Assembly (NCBI GenBank): GCA_951813555.1
Contig: OX638344.1
Coordinates: 682,001-746,000 of the forward strand
Direction of reading: 5' to 3'
DNA: 64,000 nt
From: an uncultured Acidimicrobiales bacterium
GTDB taxonomy: Bacteria > Actinomycetota > Acidimicrobiia > Acidimicrobiales > Bin134
Shown: positions 50,332 to 58,790 of the stretch, one piece after another
Numbering within the stretch: position 1 is the first letter of the stretch
Layout: every line of letters starts with the position of its first letter
Made by a program: the position numbers and the translations under genes
Notes under the pieces: model-generated
What the model was told of the DNA's origin: nothing
What the model saw: only the letters and a program-made list of their open reading frames with translations
Database searches by the model: none

Positions 50332-51929
50332 GCCGTAGTTTGCGCCGCGGGCGCGACAAGCGCGGCCGCGGCCCTCCATGGGCGACCGCCCACCAGATCG
50401 GTGTCTTTGGATACCTCGCGGTTGACTGCCCGACCGGGATGCAGGGTGCCGAACAAGAGCTCGGTGTCAGGATGGATCCGCTGGATGATCGGGGTGTTTA
50501 TGGTCCCGTCGTAGGGACTCGACCGATTGGGGTTCCACAGCGAATCAGCTGGTGGGTCGAGCAGCATGGTGGACGCGAGCGGTCCAGGGGGTCCGCACGC
50601 CGCCACGCTGATCCGGTTCTCCGCAGCCCGTTCCATCAGCGCAAGGTCGCACTCCCAGAGGTGCTCAGGCCCCCAGCACACCGCAACCAGATGGGCCCCG
50701 GCGATGGAAGCCAGTCGGAATACCTCGGGGTAGCGGTGATCGTCCCCCACGATCACCGCCAAGTCGCCGAACGGTGTCGGATACAGGCCCACCTCGGTGC
50801 CCAACCTTGTGGCAACCGCGTGGCGGTCGCAGTGGTGGACCTGCGCCTGCTCATGGACCACTCCTTCTGCCGACCACACCTGGCCGAGGTGCTGGTCATC
50901 CCGCAGGGCAGTAGTCACCACCAGCACACCCGAAGGGATGTTCGGCGGCGGCGGTGTCAACTCTGGCAGCACCACCAGCGAGGCCCCGGCGTCGATGGCT
51001 TTGTGGACCAGCTCGGGACTTGACCGGCCGCCGGGCACGCATCCGACGACCACCTCGGGCTCTCGGCTGGAGTCCGGACGGGCGGTGCGGGACTGGGCCA
51101 GCGGACCGTACACCTCTGGCCGGCGCCCCTGAAGCCGGTCTGACTCCACCTTGGACAGGTCTAAGTCGGCGACCACCACCGCTTCACCAGCGCGGGGCGC
51201 CATGGCCAACACTGCGCCATCGGGGGCCACGACCTGGCTCTCCCCAGCGCCATTCAATGCCTCAGGAGGCACGCCCAGCGCCTGGCTGAATTGCGGCACC
51301 TGATCGGCGGGCAGCAGTGGACCGACTTTGTTGGCCGCCACCACAAATACCCCGTTCTCGACCGCCCGCACTGGTATGTGCAACCTTGCCTCGTCGAGGG
51401 CAAAAGAGTTGAGGCTGTTCAACAGGAGGCGAGCACCCCTCACGGCAAACGTGCGAGGCACCTCGAAAGTCACACCGTCCATGCACGAGTACAGGCCCAC
51501 GGGGCCGAATGCGGTGTCAGCCAGTGGACTGACCTCGGTGCCCGCGCTCAGGTGGGCGCGCTCGTTTCCCATCAGCATCTGTTTGTCGGCGGTGGCGGCC
51601 ACTCGGCCTTGGGGGTCGACCAGCACATTGGTGGCCGTCACCCGGTCGCCATCCCGGGGCACAGTCACCGTCAATGAGGTGTAGACCCGGTGCTCTGCGG
51701 ATCGCCGGGCCAGGGCCCCCAACCAGGGGCCGTCCAGCGACACCGCCACTGATCGGCAGTGGTCTTGATCGGCGTACACGGAGATGTGGTTGCAGAACTC
51801 GGGCATCACCACCAGCTCAACCCCTTCGGCCGCGGCCGAGTCCAGCATCCGCAGGCAGGTTTCCAAGTTCTCGTCGAGGTCGGTGCCGGTGGCGAACTGC
51901 ACCGCGGCCACTCGAACGCGGTCTCTCAC
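50328..51929 (-). CDS. Double carbon-nitrogen hydrolase (nitrilase-superfamily) protein
   Basis: A 533-residue protein with two nitrilase-type domains. Domain 1 (about 1-275) has the full catalytic set: Glu in LVVMPEFCNH, Lys in TADKQMLMGNERAH, and Cys in GLYSCMDGVTFEVPR. Domain 2 (about 290-533) keeps the Glu (LVVLPELTPP) but has HHCDRHA near the Lys position and VIVGDDHRYPEVFR where the Cys should be, so it is probably not catalytic. The enzyme should hydrolyse an amide, carbamoyl or half-amide. It lies 9 nt after the IclR gene on the same strand, probably co-transcribed with it. Confidence 0.87.
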   Translation of the reverse strand: MRDRVRVAAVQFATGTDLDENLETCLRMLDSAAAEGVELVVMPEFCNHISVYADQDHCRSVAVSLDGPWLGALARRSAEHRVYTSLTVTVPRDGDRVTATNVLVDPQGRVAATADKQMLMGNERAHLSAGTEVSPLADTAFGPVGLYSCMDGVTFEVPRTFAVRGARLLLNSLNSFALDEARLHIPVRAVENGVFVVAANKVGPLLPADQVPQFSQALGVPPEALNGAGESQVVAPDGAVLAMAPRAGEAVVVADLDLSKVESDRLQGRRPEVYGPLAQSRTARPDSSREPEVVVGCVPGGRSSPELVHKAIDAGASLVVLPELTPPPPNIPSGVLVVTTALRDDQHLGQVWSAEGVVHEQAQVHHCDRHAVATRLGTEVGLYPTPFGDLAVIVGDDHRYPEVFRLASIAGAHLVAVCWGPEHLWECDLALMERAAENRISVAACGPPGPLASTMLLDPPADSLWNPNRSSPYDGTINTPIIQRIHPDTELLFGTLHPGRAVNREVSKDTDLVGGRPWRAAAALVAPAAQTTA

Positions 51930-51938
51930 GGTAGAGCC

Positions 51939-52766
51939 TCAGGCGCTAGTGCTGGGGTTGGGACGGGCCCCGAGCTTGGCCGAGAGCCCTCGGGTGGCCT
52001 CTACCACCGCAGCGGCTGAGCGGGCGATCTTGTCGCGGAAGCGCTCTATCGGCCCACTGATGCTAATGACCGCCACCGGTTGCTGGTTGTGGTCGAGGAT
52101 GGGGGCGGCTACTGAGCCGGCATCGTGCTGGCGCTCTCCCAGCGATACCGCGAATCCCTGCTGGCGAATGCGATCTAGCTCGGCGCGCAGTTCATCGACG
52201 GAGACGATGGTGGATTCCGTGAGCCCGTCGAGCGGGTTCTCGGCCAGGTAGTGATCGATCTCGCCTTCACTGAGCCAAGCCAAGAAAGCCTTGGACGAAG
52301 CCCCGGCGTGCAGCGGGAACGACCCGCCGATGGGCACGGTCATCTTGACCTCGCGGGGAGGGGTAATCTGAGACACGTAAACCCGCCGATTCCCGTGGCG
52401 CACCGACAGGGTGGCGGTCTCATCGGTCTCGGCGCTAAGCCTTCTCATCTCGTCGAGGGCCAATTCCCTGATGTCGAGCTGATCCCGGTAGGCCGCGGCC
52501 AACTCCAGCACTGCCGGTCCCAGCGAATATCGCCGGCTCTCCGGGTCGAGGGTCAGAAGGCTGCGGTCGCACAGCGACGTGAGTATGCGGTGAACCACCG
52601 CCTTGGACACGCCGAGCTCGCGCGAAATCTCGGTGACGCCCAGCGTGTTCGGCGACCGGGAGAACAAGAGCAGCACATCGACAGCTCTCTCGATCGCCGC
52701 CACTCCCCGACCCGAACCAGCGACTGAGTCTGAATTCCCAACTGTTCCGCTCAGAGGAATGACCAT
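51939..52766 (-). CDS. IclR-family transcriptional regulator
   Basis: A 275-residue regulator from the ATG at 52766, chosen for GGAAGG 8 nt upstream. The winged helix-turn-helix (about 20-85: RAVDVLLLFSRSPNTLGVTE, then GVSKAVVHRILTSL) is followed by the IclR effector domain (about 90-270: DETATLSVRHGNRRVYV, GSFPLHAGASSKAFLAWL, AVSLGERQHDAGSVAAPILD). It is the only IclR gene in the window. Near-palindromic TTCC/GGAA sites, the usual recognition theme of this family, lie before at least five transcription units here and over its own first codons. It is therefore the prime candidate to control them. Confidence 0.9.
   Translation of the reverse strand: MVIPLSGTVGNSDSVAGSGRGVAAIERAVDVLLLFSRSPNTLGVTEISRELGVSKAVVHRILTSLCDRSLLTLDPESRRYSLGPAVLELAAAYRDQLDIRELALDEMRRLSAETDETATLSVRHGNRRVYVSQITPPREVKMTVPIGGSFPLHAGASSKAFLAWLSEGEIDHYLAENPLDGLTESTIVSVDELRAELDRIRQQGFAVSLGERQHDAGSVAAPILDHNQQPVAVISISGPIERFRDKIARSAAAVVEATRGLSAKLGARPNPSTSA
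52743..52761 (-). promoter_or_regulatory. Partial IclR-type site over the regulator's start
   Basis: TGTTCC (52743-52748), 7 nt (GCTCAGA, the same spacer as site c), GGAATG (52756-52761). The third half-site is not recognisable. It covers codons 2-8 of the IclR gene as started here and would suit autoregulation. Confidence 0.5.
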
Positions 52767-52846
52767 ACCGCGAACCTTCCGACTTGAGTCGCAATTCCAT
52801 GTCATCGGTTGCCTACAACCCCTCTATTGGGGAACACTACGGACAA

Positions 52847-52873
52847 TGTTCCGGTGGGAGAAACAACGTTCCG
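52847..52873 (+). promoter_or_regulatory. Composite IclR-type operator, site e
   Basis: TGTTCC (52847-52852), 7 nt, GAAACA (52860-52865), 2 nt, GTTCCG (52868-52873). It ends 1 nt before the ATG of the CoA-transferase gene, so a bound protein would cover the start region. It is in the gap between the IclR gene and that operon. Confidence 0.75.
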
Positions 52874-52874
52874 C

Positions 52875-54065
52875 ATGATGGGGCCTCTTGGCGATCTTCG
52901 GGTCATCGATGCCTCCACCGTGTTGGCCGGTCCGTTGATCGGCCAGATCATGGCCGACTTCGGAGCTGATGTGGTCAAGATCGAGCATCCCCGGGTGGGC
53001 GACAGCCTGCGAGGCCACGGCGCGCAGAAAGACGGTCACGGCCTCTGGTGGAAGTTGGTGGCCCGCAACAAGCGCTGCGTGGGCCTCGATCTGAGTCATC
53101 CCGAGGGCGCTGAGGTGTTCCTGGAGCTGGCGTCCAGCGCCGATGTAGTGATTGAGAACTTCCGGCCCGGCACCCTTGAGCGCTGGGGCTTGGGATGGGA
53201 CGCTCTGTCGGATCGCAATCGGGGCCTGATTCTGTGCCGGGTCACCGGATTTGGCCAGAACGGCCCATACGCCCAGCGGCCGGCGTTCGGTACGCTGATC
53301 GAGGCCATGAGCGGCTTCGCCCACATGACCGGAGAGGCCGATCAGCCCCCGACCCTGCCGCCATTCGGATTGGCCGACAGCATCGCCGGCATCAGCGGGG
53401 TGGCCGCGGTGATGATGGCCGTCCACCACCGGCACGCCACCGGCGAGGGCCAGGTGGTGGATCTTTCGATCTTGGAAGCGCTGGCCTCGGCGCTCGGCCC
53501 CCATGTGGTCACCTGGGATCAGACAGGTCACATCGCGGAGCGCTCGGGCAACCGCTCTTCCAACAACGCTCCCCGCAACATTTACCTCACCGCCGACGGC
53601 TGCTGGGTGGCGGTGTCCAGCAGCGCCGACGCCGTTGCCCGCCGCACGATGGAGCTGGTGGGCCGGGGTGATCTGGTGTTTGAGCCCTGGTTCGCCACCG
53701 GGGCCGGCCGAGCCGAGCACGCCGATGAGATCGACGCAGCCCTTTCCTCGTGGATCGGCGACCGCTCGCTAGCCCAGGTGGTGGACGCGTTCGCCACCGC
53801 CGAGGTGGCGCTGGCACCGGTGTACGACGTGGCGCAATACGCCAACGATCCCCAGGTTCAGGCCCGGGAGGCGATTACTGCGGTTGACGACCCCGACCTC
53901 GGAGCGGTTCGGATGCAGAACGTGTTGTTCGGGCTGTCGTCCTCCCCGGGAGCCATTCGGCACACCGGCCGAGATCTGGGCGCGGACACCGACGAGGTGC
54001 TGAAGGAAGTCGGAATGAGCGCCGAGCGCATAGACGAGCTCCGAACAAGCCGGGTGGTGTCATGA
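52875..54065 (+). CDS. CaiB/BaiF family III CoA-transferase
   Basis: A 396-residue CoA-transferase from the ATG at 52875. Family landmarks are GPLGDLRVIDASTVLAGPLI, the CoA-region NFRPGTLERWGLG, and the catalytic Asp in FGLADSIAGISG. Members move CoA from a donor such as succinyl-CoA to a carboxylic acid. The frame is open upstream to 52809, but that part overlaps operator site e and lacks homology. It leads an operon of four genes with 4-nt overlaps or short gaps (CoA-transferase, cyclase, MmgE/PrpD, hydantoinase-like), which suggests activation of a dicarboxylic acid. Confidence 0.9.
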   Translation: MMGPLGDLRVIDASTVLAGPLIGQIMADFGADVVKIEHPRVGDSLRGHGAQKDGHGLWWKLVARNKRCVGLDLSHPEGAEVFLELASSADVVIENFRPGTLERWGLGWDALSDRNRGLILCRVTGFGQNGPYAQRPAFGTLIEAMSGFAHMTGEADQPPTLPPFGLADSIAGISGVAAVMMAVHHRHATGEGQVVDLSILEALASALGPHVVTWDQTGHIAERSGNRSSNNAPRNIYLTADGCWVAVSSSADAVARRTMELVGRGDLVFEPWFATGAGRAEHADEIDAALSSWIGDRSLAQVVDAFATAEVALAPVYDVAQYANDPQVQAREAITAVDDPDLGAVRMQNVLFGLSSSPGAIRHTGRDLGADTDEVLKEVGMSAERIDELRTSRVVS

Positions 54066-54886
54066 GCAGGTCCAGCCCTGGTGTGGCCGCGGCCTTGATC
54101 GAATTGGCCGCCCAAGCCACGGTTTATGACTTGGGCCGCCCGATGCGAAACGGCATGGCCCAGTCACCCAACCATCCGCAATTTCACCACTGCCTGGATC
54201 GACGCCACGGCGACCGGATTCGAGCCGACGGCGGATCGGCCGCTGCCGACCTGCTCACCACCGGATGTCACGTTGGAACCCATGTGGATGCGCTGGCCCA
54301 TGTCAGCCATCGAGGGCATCTGTACGGCGGAGTGGACGCGGCTGAAGCCCAAGCGGACGGCGGCTTCGAGGTGCTGGGCATCCACGAGATCCCCCCGTTC
54401 GTCGGCCGGGGGGTGTTGCTGGACACACCCAGCCTGCTTGGGGTGGAGGTGTGCGAAGGGGGTCATGAGATCACGATCGGCGAATTGGAGGGAGCCATGG
54501 CCCGCCAGGGCTCACCGATAAGACCCGGCGACGCCGTGTTGGTGCGCAGCGGCTGGGGAACGCACTTCGACAACCCTCAACGCTACTTGGGCGTCGGCAC
54601 CGGTGTTCCCGGAGTGGGCGAAGACGGGGCTCGGTGGTTGGCCGATCAGGGCGCAACATTGGCCGGCGCCGACACGCTGGCCTTCGAGTGCCTTCCAGCC
54701 GGTGAAGGCCATGCTCTGCTGCCCGCCCACCGGGTGCTCTTGGTGGAGCGAGGCATCAACATCATCGAGGCAATGGATTTGGACCGCCTGGCTGCCGCCG
54801 GGGTCTATGAATTCGTGTTCGTGCTGTCCCACCTGAACATCTACGGCGCCACCGGTGCCCCAGCGCGACCGCTGGCCCTGGCATGA
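54062..54886 (+). CDS. Cyclase-family metal hydrolase (kynurenine-formamidase-like)
   Basis: A 274-residue member of the cyclase family (PF04199 type). The zinc motif is CHVGTHVDALAHV (H-x-G-T-H-x-D-x-x-x-H). DAVLVRSGWGTHF and a C-terminal YEFVFVLSHLNIYGATGAPARPL complete the usual pattern. Such enzymes open amides, imides or lactone-like bonds, for example N-formylkynurenine or isatin. It overlaps the CoA-transferase gene by 4 nt. In this operon, ring opening of a cyclic amide or imide is plausible. Confidence 0.88.
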   Translation: MSRSSPGVAAALIELAAQATVYDLGRPMRNGMAQSPNHPQFHHCLDRRHGDRIRADGGSAAADLLTTGCHVGTHVDALAHVSHRGHLYGGVDAAEAQADGGFEVLGIHEIPPFVGRGVLLDTPSLLGVEVCEGGHEITIGELEGAMARQGSPIRPGDAVLVRSGWGTHFDNPQRYLGVGTGVPGVGEDGARWLADQGATLAGADTLAFECLPAGEGHALLPAHRVLLVERGINIIEAMDLDRLAAAGVYEFVFVLSHLNIYGATGAPARPLALA

Positions 54887-54911
54887 GGCCGACAGGTCGG
54901 CCAGGGACGAG

Positions 54912-56336
54912 ATGGGCGGGATCTTGAGCACCACCCTCTCCCAGCTGGGCGCGCTGGCCCGTGGCCCGGTTCCCGAGGCGGTGCGAGCGGGCATCCCCTC
55001 TCGCGTCATCGATATCGCGGGCATCGCAGTGAGAGCCAGCCCGCTGGACACCTCCCGGGCGGTCGTCGATTTTGCCGCTGCTCAGGGCACCGCCGCCCAG
55101 GCCACCGCAATCGGCGGGGGGCGAGCCATGTCGGCGGCAGAGGCCGCCTTCGTCAACGGGGTGCTGGCCCATTCATTGGACTACGACGACACCCATCTGC
55201 CTTCGATCCTCCACCCCAGCGCGTCGGTGGTTCCCGCCTCGCTGGCGGTGGCTGAGTGGCAGGGGGTGCCCGGCACCGCGCTGATCGATGCCGTGGCGGT
55301 GGGCTTGGAAGTCACGGTGCGGCTGGGCATGGGCGGCTATGACCGACAAGCCCGCCAGTCGGTGTACTTCGAGCGGGGCCAGCACGCCACGTCGATCTGT
55401 GGTGCGGTGGGATCGGCCGCGGCCGCCGCTCGCTTACTGGGCGCCGATGCCGACGGCATCGCCCACACCATGGGCATTGCGTGCAGCATGGCCAGCGGGA
55501 TCATCGAGGCCAATCGAGCCGGGGGCACCGTGAAACGGCTGCACTGCGGCTGGGCCGCTCGAGCTGGAGTAACGGCGGCCCAACTGGCGGCGCGGGGCTT
55601 CACCGGACCGCCAACGGCAGTCGAGGGCCGGTTTGGATTGTTCCAAGCCTTCCTCGGCGACCAGGCCGACCTCGGCGCAGTGACCACGGACCTTGGAGAG
55701 CGCTGGGAGGCCGAGAACATCTTCTACAAGCCATATCCAGCCAACCACTTCACCCACACCGGCATCGACGCCGCTATCGCCCTGCGGCAAAAGGGGATTC
55801 GCCCCGAAGACATCGCCACCGCCACCCTGGAAGTGCCTCCCCCCACCGTGCGCACCATCGGCGAGCCGATCGAAACCAAGCGGTTGCCCGAAACCGGCTA
55901 TCTGGCCCAGTTCAGCGGGCCCTACACCATTGCCGCCGGGTTGTTCGGCGGAGGCGGCTTAGGGGTGGGCCTCGCCGACTTCAGCGACGCGTTGGCGCGC
56001 GATGCTGCCCGACGTGAGCTCATGGGCCGCGTCGATGTGGTGGGCGATCCCGCCCTCATGGCCATTTATCCGTGCCAGCTGCCCGCCCGTCTCACCGTCA
56101 CCACCGCGAGCGGACACACGCTGGTGCAAGAGGTGCTGACCAACCGGGGCGGTCCCGACCGGCCCCTGTCTGACGACGAGCTGGCCGCCAAGTACGCCGA
56201 CAACACCGCCGGTTTGGTGGCTGACAGCGTCGCTCGCCAAACCCACGAAGCCCTGTCGGGCCTGGCCGCCGCCCCTTGCGTCACCGGCCTGCTGGCGCCC
56301 CTGGCCGTCCTCGAAGCTGAAAAAGTGAGCTCATGA
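54912..56336 (+). CDS. MmgE/PrpD family dehydratase/decarboxylase
   Basis: A 474-residue protein from the ATG at 54912. Landmarks are FVNGVLAHSLDYDDTHLPS, HPSASVVPASLAVAEW, GMACS-type IACSMASGIIEANRAGG, and NHFTHTGIDAAIALRQKGI. The family includes 2-methylcitrate dehydratase and cis-aconitate decarboxylase, which add or remove water or CO2 on tricarboxylic or branched dicarboxylic acids. It starts 25 nt after the cyclase gene, and its end overlaps the hydantoinase-like gene by 4 nt. Confidence 0.9.
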   Translation: MGGILSTTLSQLGALARGPVPEAVRAGIPSRVIDIAGIAVRASPLDTSRAVVDFAAAQGTAAQATAIGGGRAMSAAEAAFVNGVLAHSLDYDDTHLPSILHPSASVVPASLAVAEWQGVPGTALIDAVAVGLEVTVRLGMGGYDRQARQSVYFERGQHATSICGAVGSAAAAARLLGADADGIAHTMGIACSMASGIIEANRAGGTVKRLHCGWAARAGVTAAQLAARGFTGPPTAVEGRFGLFQAFLGDQADLGAVTTDLGERWEAENIFYKPYPANHFTHTGIDAAIALRQKGIRPEDIATATLEVPPPTVRTIGEPIETKRLPETGYLAQFSGPYTIAAGLFGGGGLGVGLADFSDALARDAARRELMGRVDVVGDPALMAIYPCQLPARLTVTTASGHTLVQEVLTNRGGPDRPLSDDELAAKYADNTAGLVADSVARQTHEALSGLAAAPCVTGLLAPLAVLEAEKVSS

Positions 56337-57829
56337 CCGACTCGGTTATCGCGGGCGTCACGGCCAACAGCCCCGACTCGGTTATCGCGGGCGCAACGGT
56401 CGTCTGCCCCGACACGGGCATCGTCGGGGAGATGGACATCGCCATCGCCGATGGAAGGATCAGCGACCTTGGTCACGGGCTGGTGGCCGCATCTGGCCAG
56501 GCCGAGGTGTTCGACGCATCGGGCCTCATCGCCTTTCCGGGCTCGGTGGACGCCCACACGCACATGGGCATCTACAACTCCTTGGACGAGGACGCAACCA
56601 GCGAGAGCCGGGCCGCGGCCCAGGGCGGAACCACCACCGTGCTCAACTACATGCGAACCGGCCAGTACTACCTCAACCGCGGCGGCCCCTACGCCGAGTT
56701 CCTCCCCGAGGTACTGCGCCTGATCAATGGTCGCAGCTACGTGGACTATGCCTTCCATCTTGCTCCCATGCAGGCGTCCCACATTGACGAGATCCCTATG
56801 CTGGCGACCGAATACGGGGTCACCTCGTTCAAGATCTTCATGTTCTACGGCGGCCATGGCCTCCACGGCGCCAGCGACGACCAGGCGAGCTTCTTGATGA
56901 CCCCGCCCGGCGAGCGCTACGACCACGCCCACTTCGAATTCATCATGCGGGGGATCGCCCAGGCCCGCCGAGACCATCCTGAGCTGGCCGATGCGCTGTC
57001 GCTCTCGTTGCACTGCGAGTCGGCGGAGATCATGGCCGCCTACACCAAGTTGGTCGAGGCCGAGGGCCGCCTCACCGGATTGGCCGCCTATTCTGCCTCC
57101 CGTCCTCCCCACTCGGAGGGCCTGGCCGTGGCGGTGGCCTCCTATCTGGCCCACGAGACCGACGTGGTCAACATCAACCTCCTGCACCTGTCGTCGGCCA
57201 AGGCCATGGACGCAGCCCTTCGCATGGCTCAGTGCTTCGAAGGCGTGGACTTTCGGCGCGAGGTCACCATCGGGCATCTGCTGGTGGATGTCGACACCTC
57301 AGGCGACCCGTGGGGCAAGGTCAACCCGCCCATCCGCTCTCGATCCGACGTTGAGGCGCTGTGGGGGCATGTGCTGGCCGGCGAGGTGGACTGGGTGGTC
57401 AGCGACCACGCCTGCTGCCGAACGGAGGCCAAGGTCTCGGCCGAGAACCCCGGTGACATCTGGCTGGCCAAGAGTGGCTTCGGGGGTACCGAGTATTTGC
57501 TGAACGGCCTATATTCCGAGGGCATCAAGCGTGGGTTGAGCCTGGTGGACGTGGCCCGCCTGCTGTCGTGGAACCCGGCCAGGCGCTATGGCCTGGGCAC
57601 CAAGGGCACCATCGGAGTGGGCTACGACGCCGACATCGCCTTGCTCAACCCGAAGGTAAGCCATGTGGTGCGGGCTTCTGAGTCGGAGTCCAGCCAGGGC
57701 TACACCCCCTTCGAGGGTCAGGAACTCACCGGCAAGGTATGCCACGTGTGGCTGCGGGGCCAGCGAATCCTGGTTGACGGCCAAGTTGCGGGCAACCCGC
57801 TGGGCCAATATCAGAAGCGGCCCACATGA
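56333..57829 (+). CDS. Dihydropyrimidinase/hydantoinase-like amidohydrolase
   Basis: A 498-residue cyclic amidohydrolase. Metal ligands are visible in VDAHTHMG, the carboxylated Lys candidate in TSFKIFMFYGG, His residues in SLHCESAE and LLHLSSAKA, and Asp in VVSDHACC. The family hydrolyses ring amides such as hydantoins, dihydropyrimidines and cyclic imides. The first 25 residues contain a duplication (DSVIAG twice, encoded by a 21-nt direct repeat at about 56337 and 56373), so the mature start may be the second copy. It is the last gene of the 52875-57829 operon. Confidence 0.88.
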   Translation: MTDSVIAGVTANSPDSVIAGATVVCPDTGIVGEMDIAIADGRISDLGHGLVAASGQAEVFDASGLIAFPGSVDAHTHMGIYNSLDEDATSESRAAAQGGTTTVLNYMRTGQYYLNRGGPYAEFLPEVLRLINGRSYVDYAFHLAPMQASHIDEIPMLATEYGVTSFKIFMFYGGHGLHGASDDQASFLMTPPGERYDHAHFEFIMRGIAQARRDHPELADALSLSLHCESAEIMAAYTKLVEAEGRLTGLAAYSASRPPHSEGLAVAVASYLAHETDVVNINLLHLSSAKAMDAALRMAQCFEGVDFRREVTIGHLLVDVDTSGDPWGKVNPPIRSRSDVEALWGHVLAGEVDWVVSDHACCRTEAKVSAENPGDIWLAKSGFGGTEYLLNGLYSEGIKRGLSLVDVARLLSWNPARRYGLGTKGTIGVGYDADIALLNPKVSHVVRASESESSQGYTPFEGQELTGKVCHVWLRGQRILVDGQVAGNPLGQYQKRPT

Positions 57830-57855
57830 GCGCGGCGGGAACCCTTCAGGGGGGC

Positions 57856-58773
57856 TCAGCGAGGACTGGGGAATCCGCCGGCCTTGGCCACCAGGCTGGG
57901 AACGCCGTGGCCGAGCCGGGTCTCCAGCCAGGCGGTGGTATCGATGAGCGCGTCGAGGTCGAGCCCGGTGTCGAAGCCCATCTCGTGCACCAGGTACACC
58001 ACGTCTTCGGTGGCCACGTTGCCGGTAGCTTTGGGAGCGAACGGGCAGCCCCCCACGCCGCCGAGGCTGGTGTCGAACACCCTCACACCAGTGTCGATCG
58101 CCGCCGCGATGTTGGCCAGCGCCGTGTTGCGGGTGTTGTGAAAGTGGCCTCGCAGGGCGATGCCGGGAGACCGTTCTCCGGCCCCCTCGAAAAGGGCGGA
58201 CACCTGGGTGGGCACCCCCACCCCGATGGTGTCGGCCAGCACCAGCTCGTCGGGCTGGGTTTCGGCGAGCTGAGCCACGATGTCGAGCACCTTGTCGATG
58301 GCCACCCGTCCTTCATAGGGGCATCCGCACACCGCCGATACGGTCACTGCGGTCTTGATCCCCGCCGCCTTGGCCGTTTCGCTGATGCTGTGCCACCGCT
58401 GCACCGACTCGGCTACCGAGGCCCGCTGGTTTGCCTGGGAAAACGTCTCAGTGGCCACCACCACCCCGCAGACTTCGTCCACGCCGGCGGCGATGGCCCG
58501 TTCGACCCCTCGCTGGTTGAGGGCGAGTGCGCTGTAGCTCACCCCGCCCGGCCGGGCAACCGCGGCCATGACTGCGTCGCCGTCGGCCATCTTCGGCACT
58601 GCCTTGGGACTGACGAAGCTGGTCGCCTCGATCCGAGTGTGACCGGCCGCGGCCAGCCGTTCGATGAGCTCGACCTTCTCGTCGACGCTGAGGTCGGCGG
58701 GGTCGGCCTGCAATCCGTCGCGAGGAGCAACCTCGACTATTTGAATGCGCTCGGTCACAACAAGACTGAGCAT
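57856..58773 (-). CDS. Hydroxymethylglutaryl-CoA lyase-like enzyme
   Basis: A 305-residue DRE-TIM metallolyase. The active-site start EVAPRDGLQADP, the metal His pair in ALRGHFHNTRNT, and the signature GVGGCPFAPKATGNVATEDV with the catalytic Cys identify the HMG-CoA lyase type. It cleaves 3-hydroxy-3-methyl acyl-CoAs to acetyl-CoA and a keto acid. It is encoded opposite its neighbours. Its start is only 17 bp from the divergent CoA-transferase start and has no clear ribosome site; a GTG at 58758 is an alternative. Two C-C lyases (with the CitE-like protein) in one region fit branched dicarboxylate breakdown. Confidence 0.9.
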   Translation of the reverse strand: MLSLVVTERIQIVEVAPRDGLQADPADLSVDEKVELIERLAAAGHTRIEATSFVSPKAVPKMADGDAVMAAVARPGGVSYSALALNQRGVERAIAAGVDEVCGVVVATETFSQANQRASVAESVQRWHSISETAKAAGIKTAVTVSAVCGCPYEGRVAIDKVLDIVAQLAETQPDELVLADTIGVGVPTQVSALFEGAGERSPGIALRGHFHNTRNTALANIAAAIDTGVRVFDTSLGGVGGCPFAPKATGNVATEDVVYLVHEMGFDTGLDLDALIDTTAWLETRLGHGVPSLVAKAGGFPSPR

Positions 58774-58790
58774 AACCAGGGAGGACGAGC

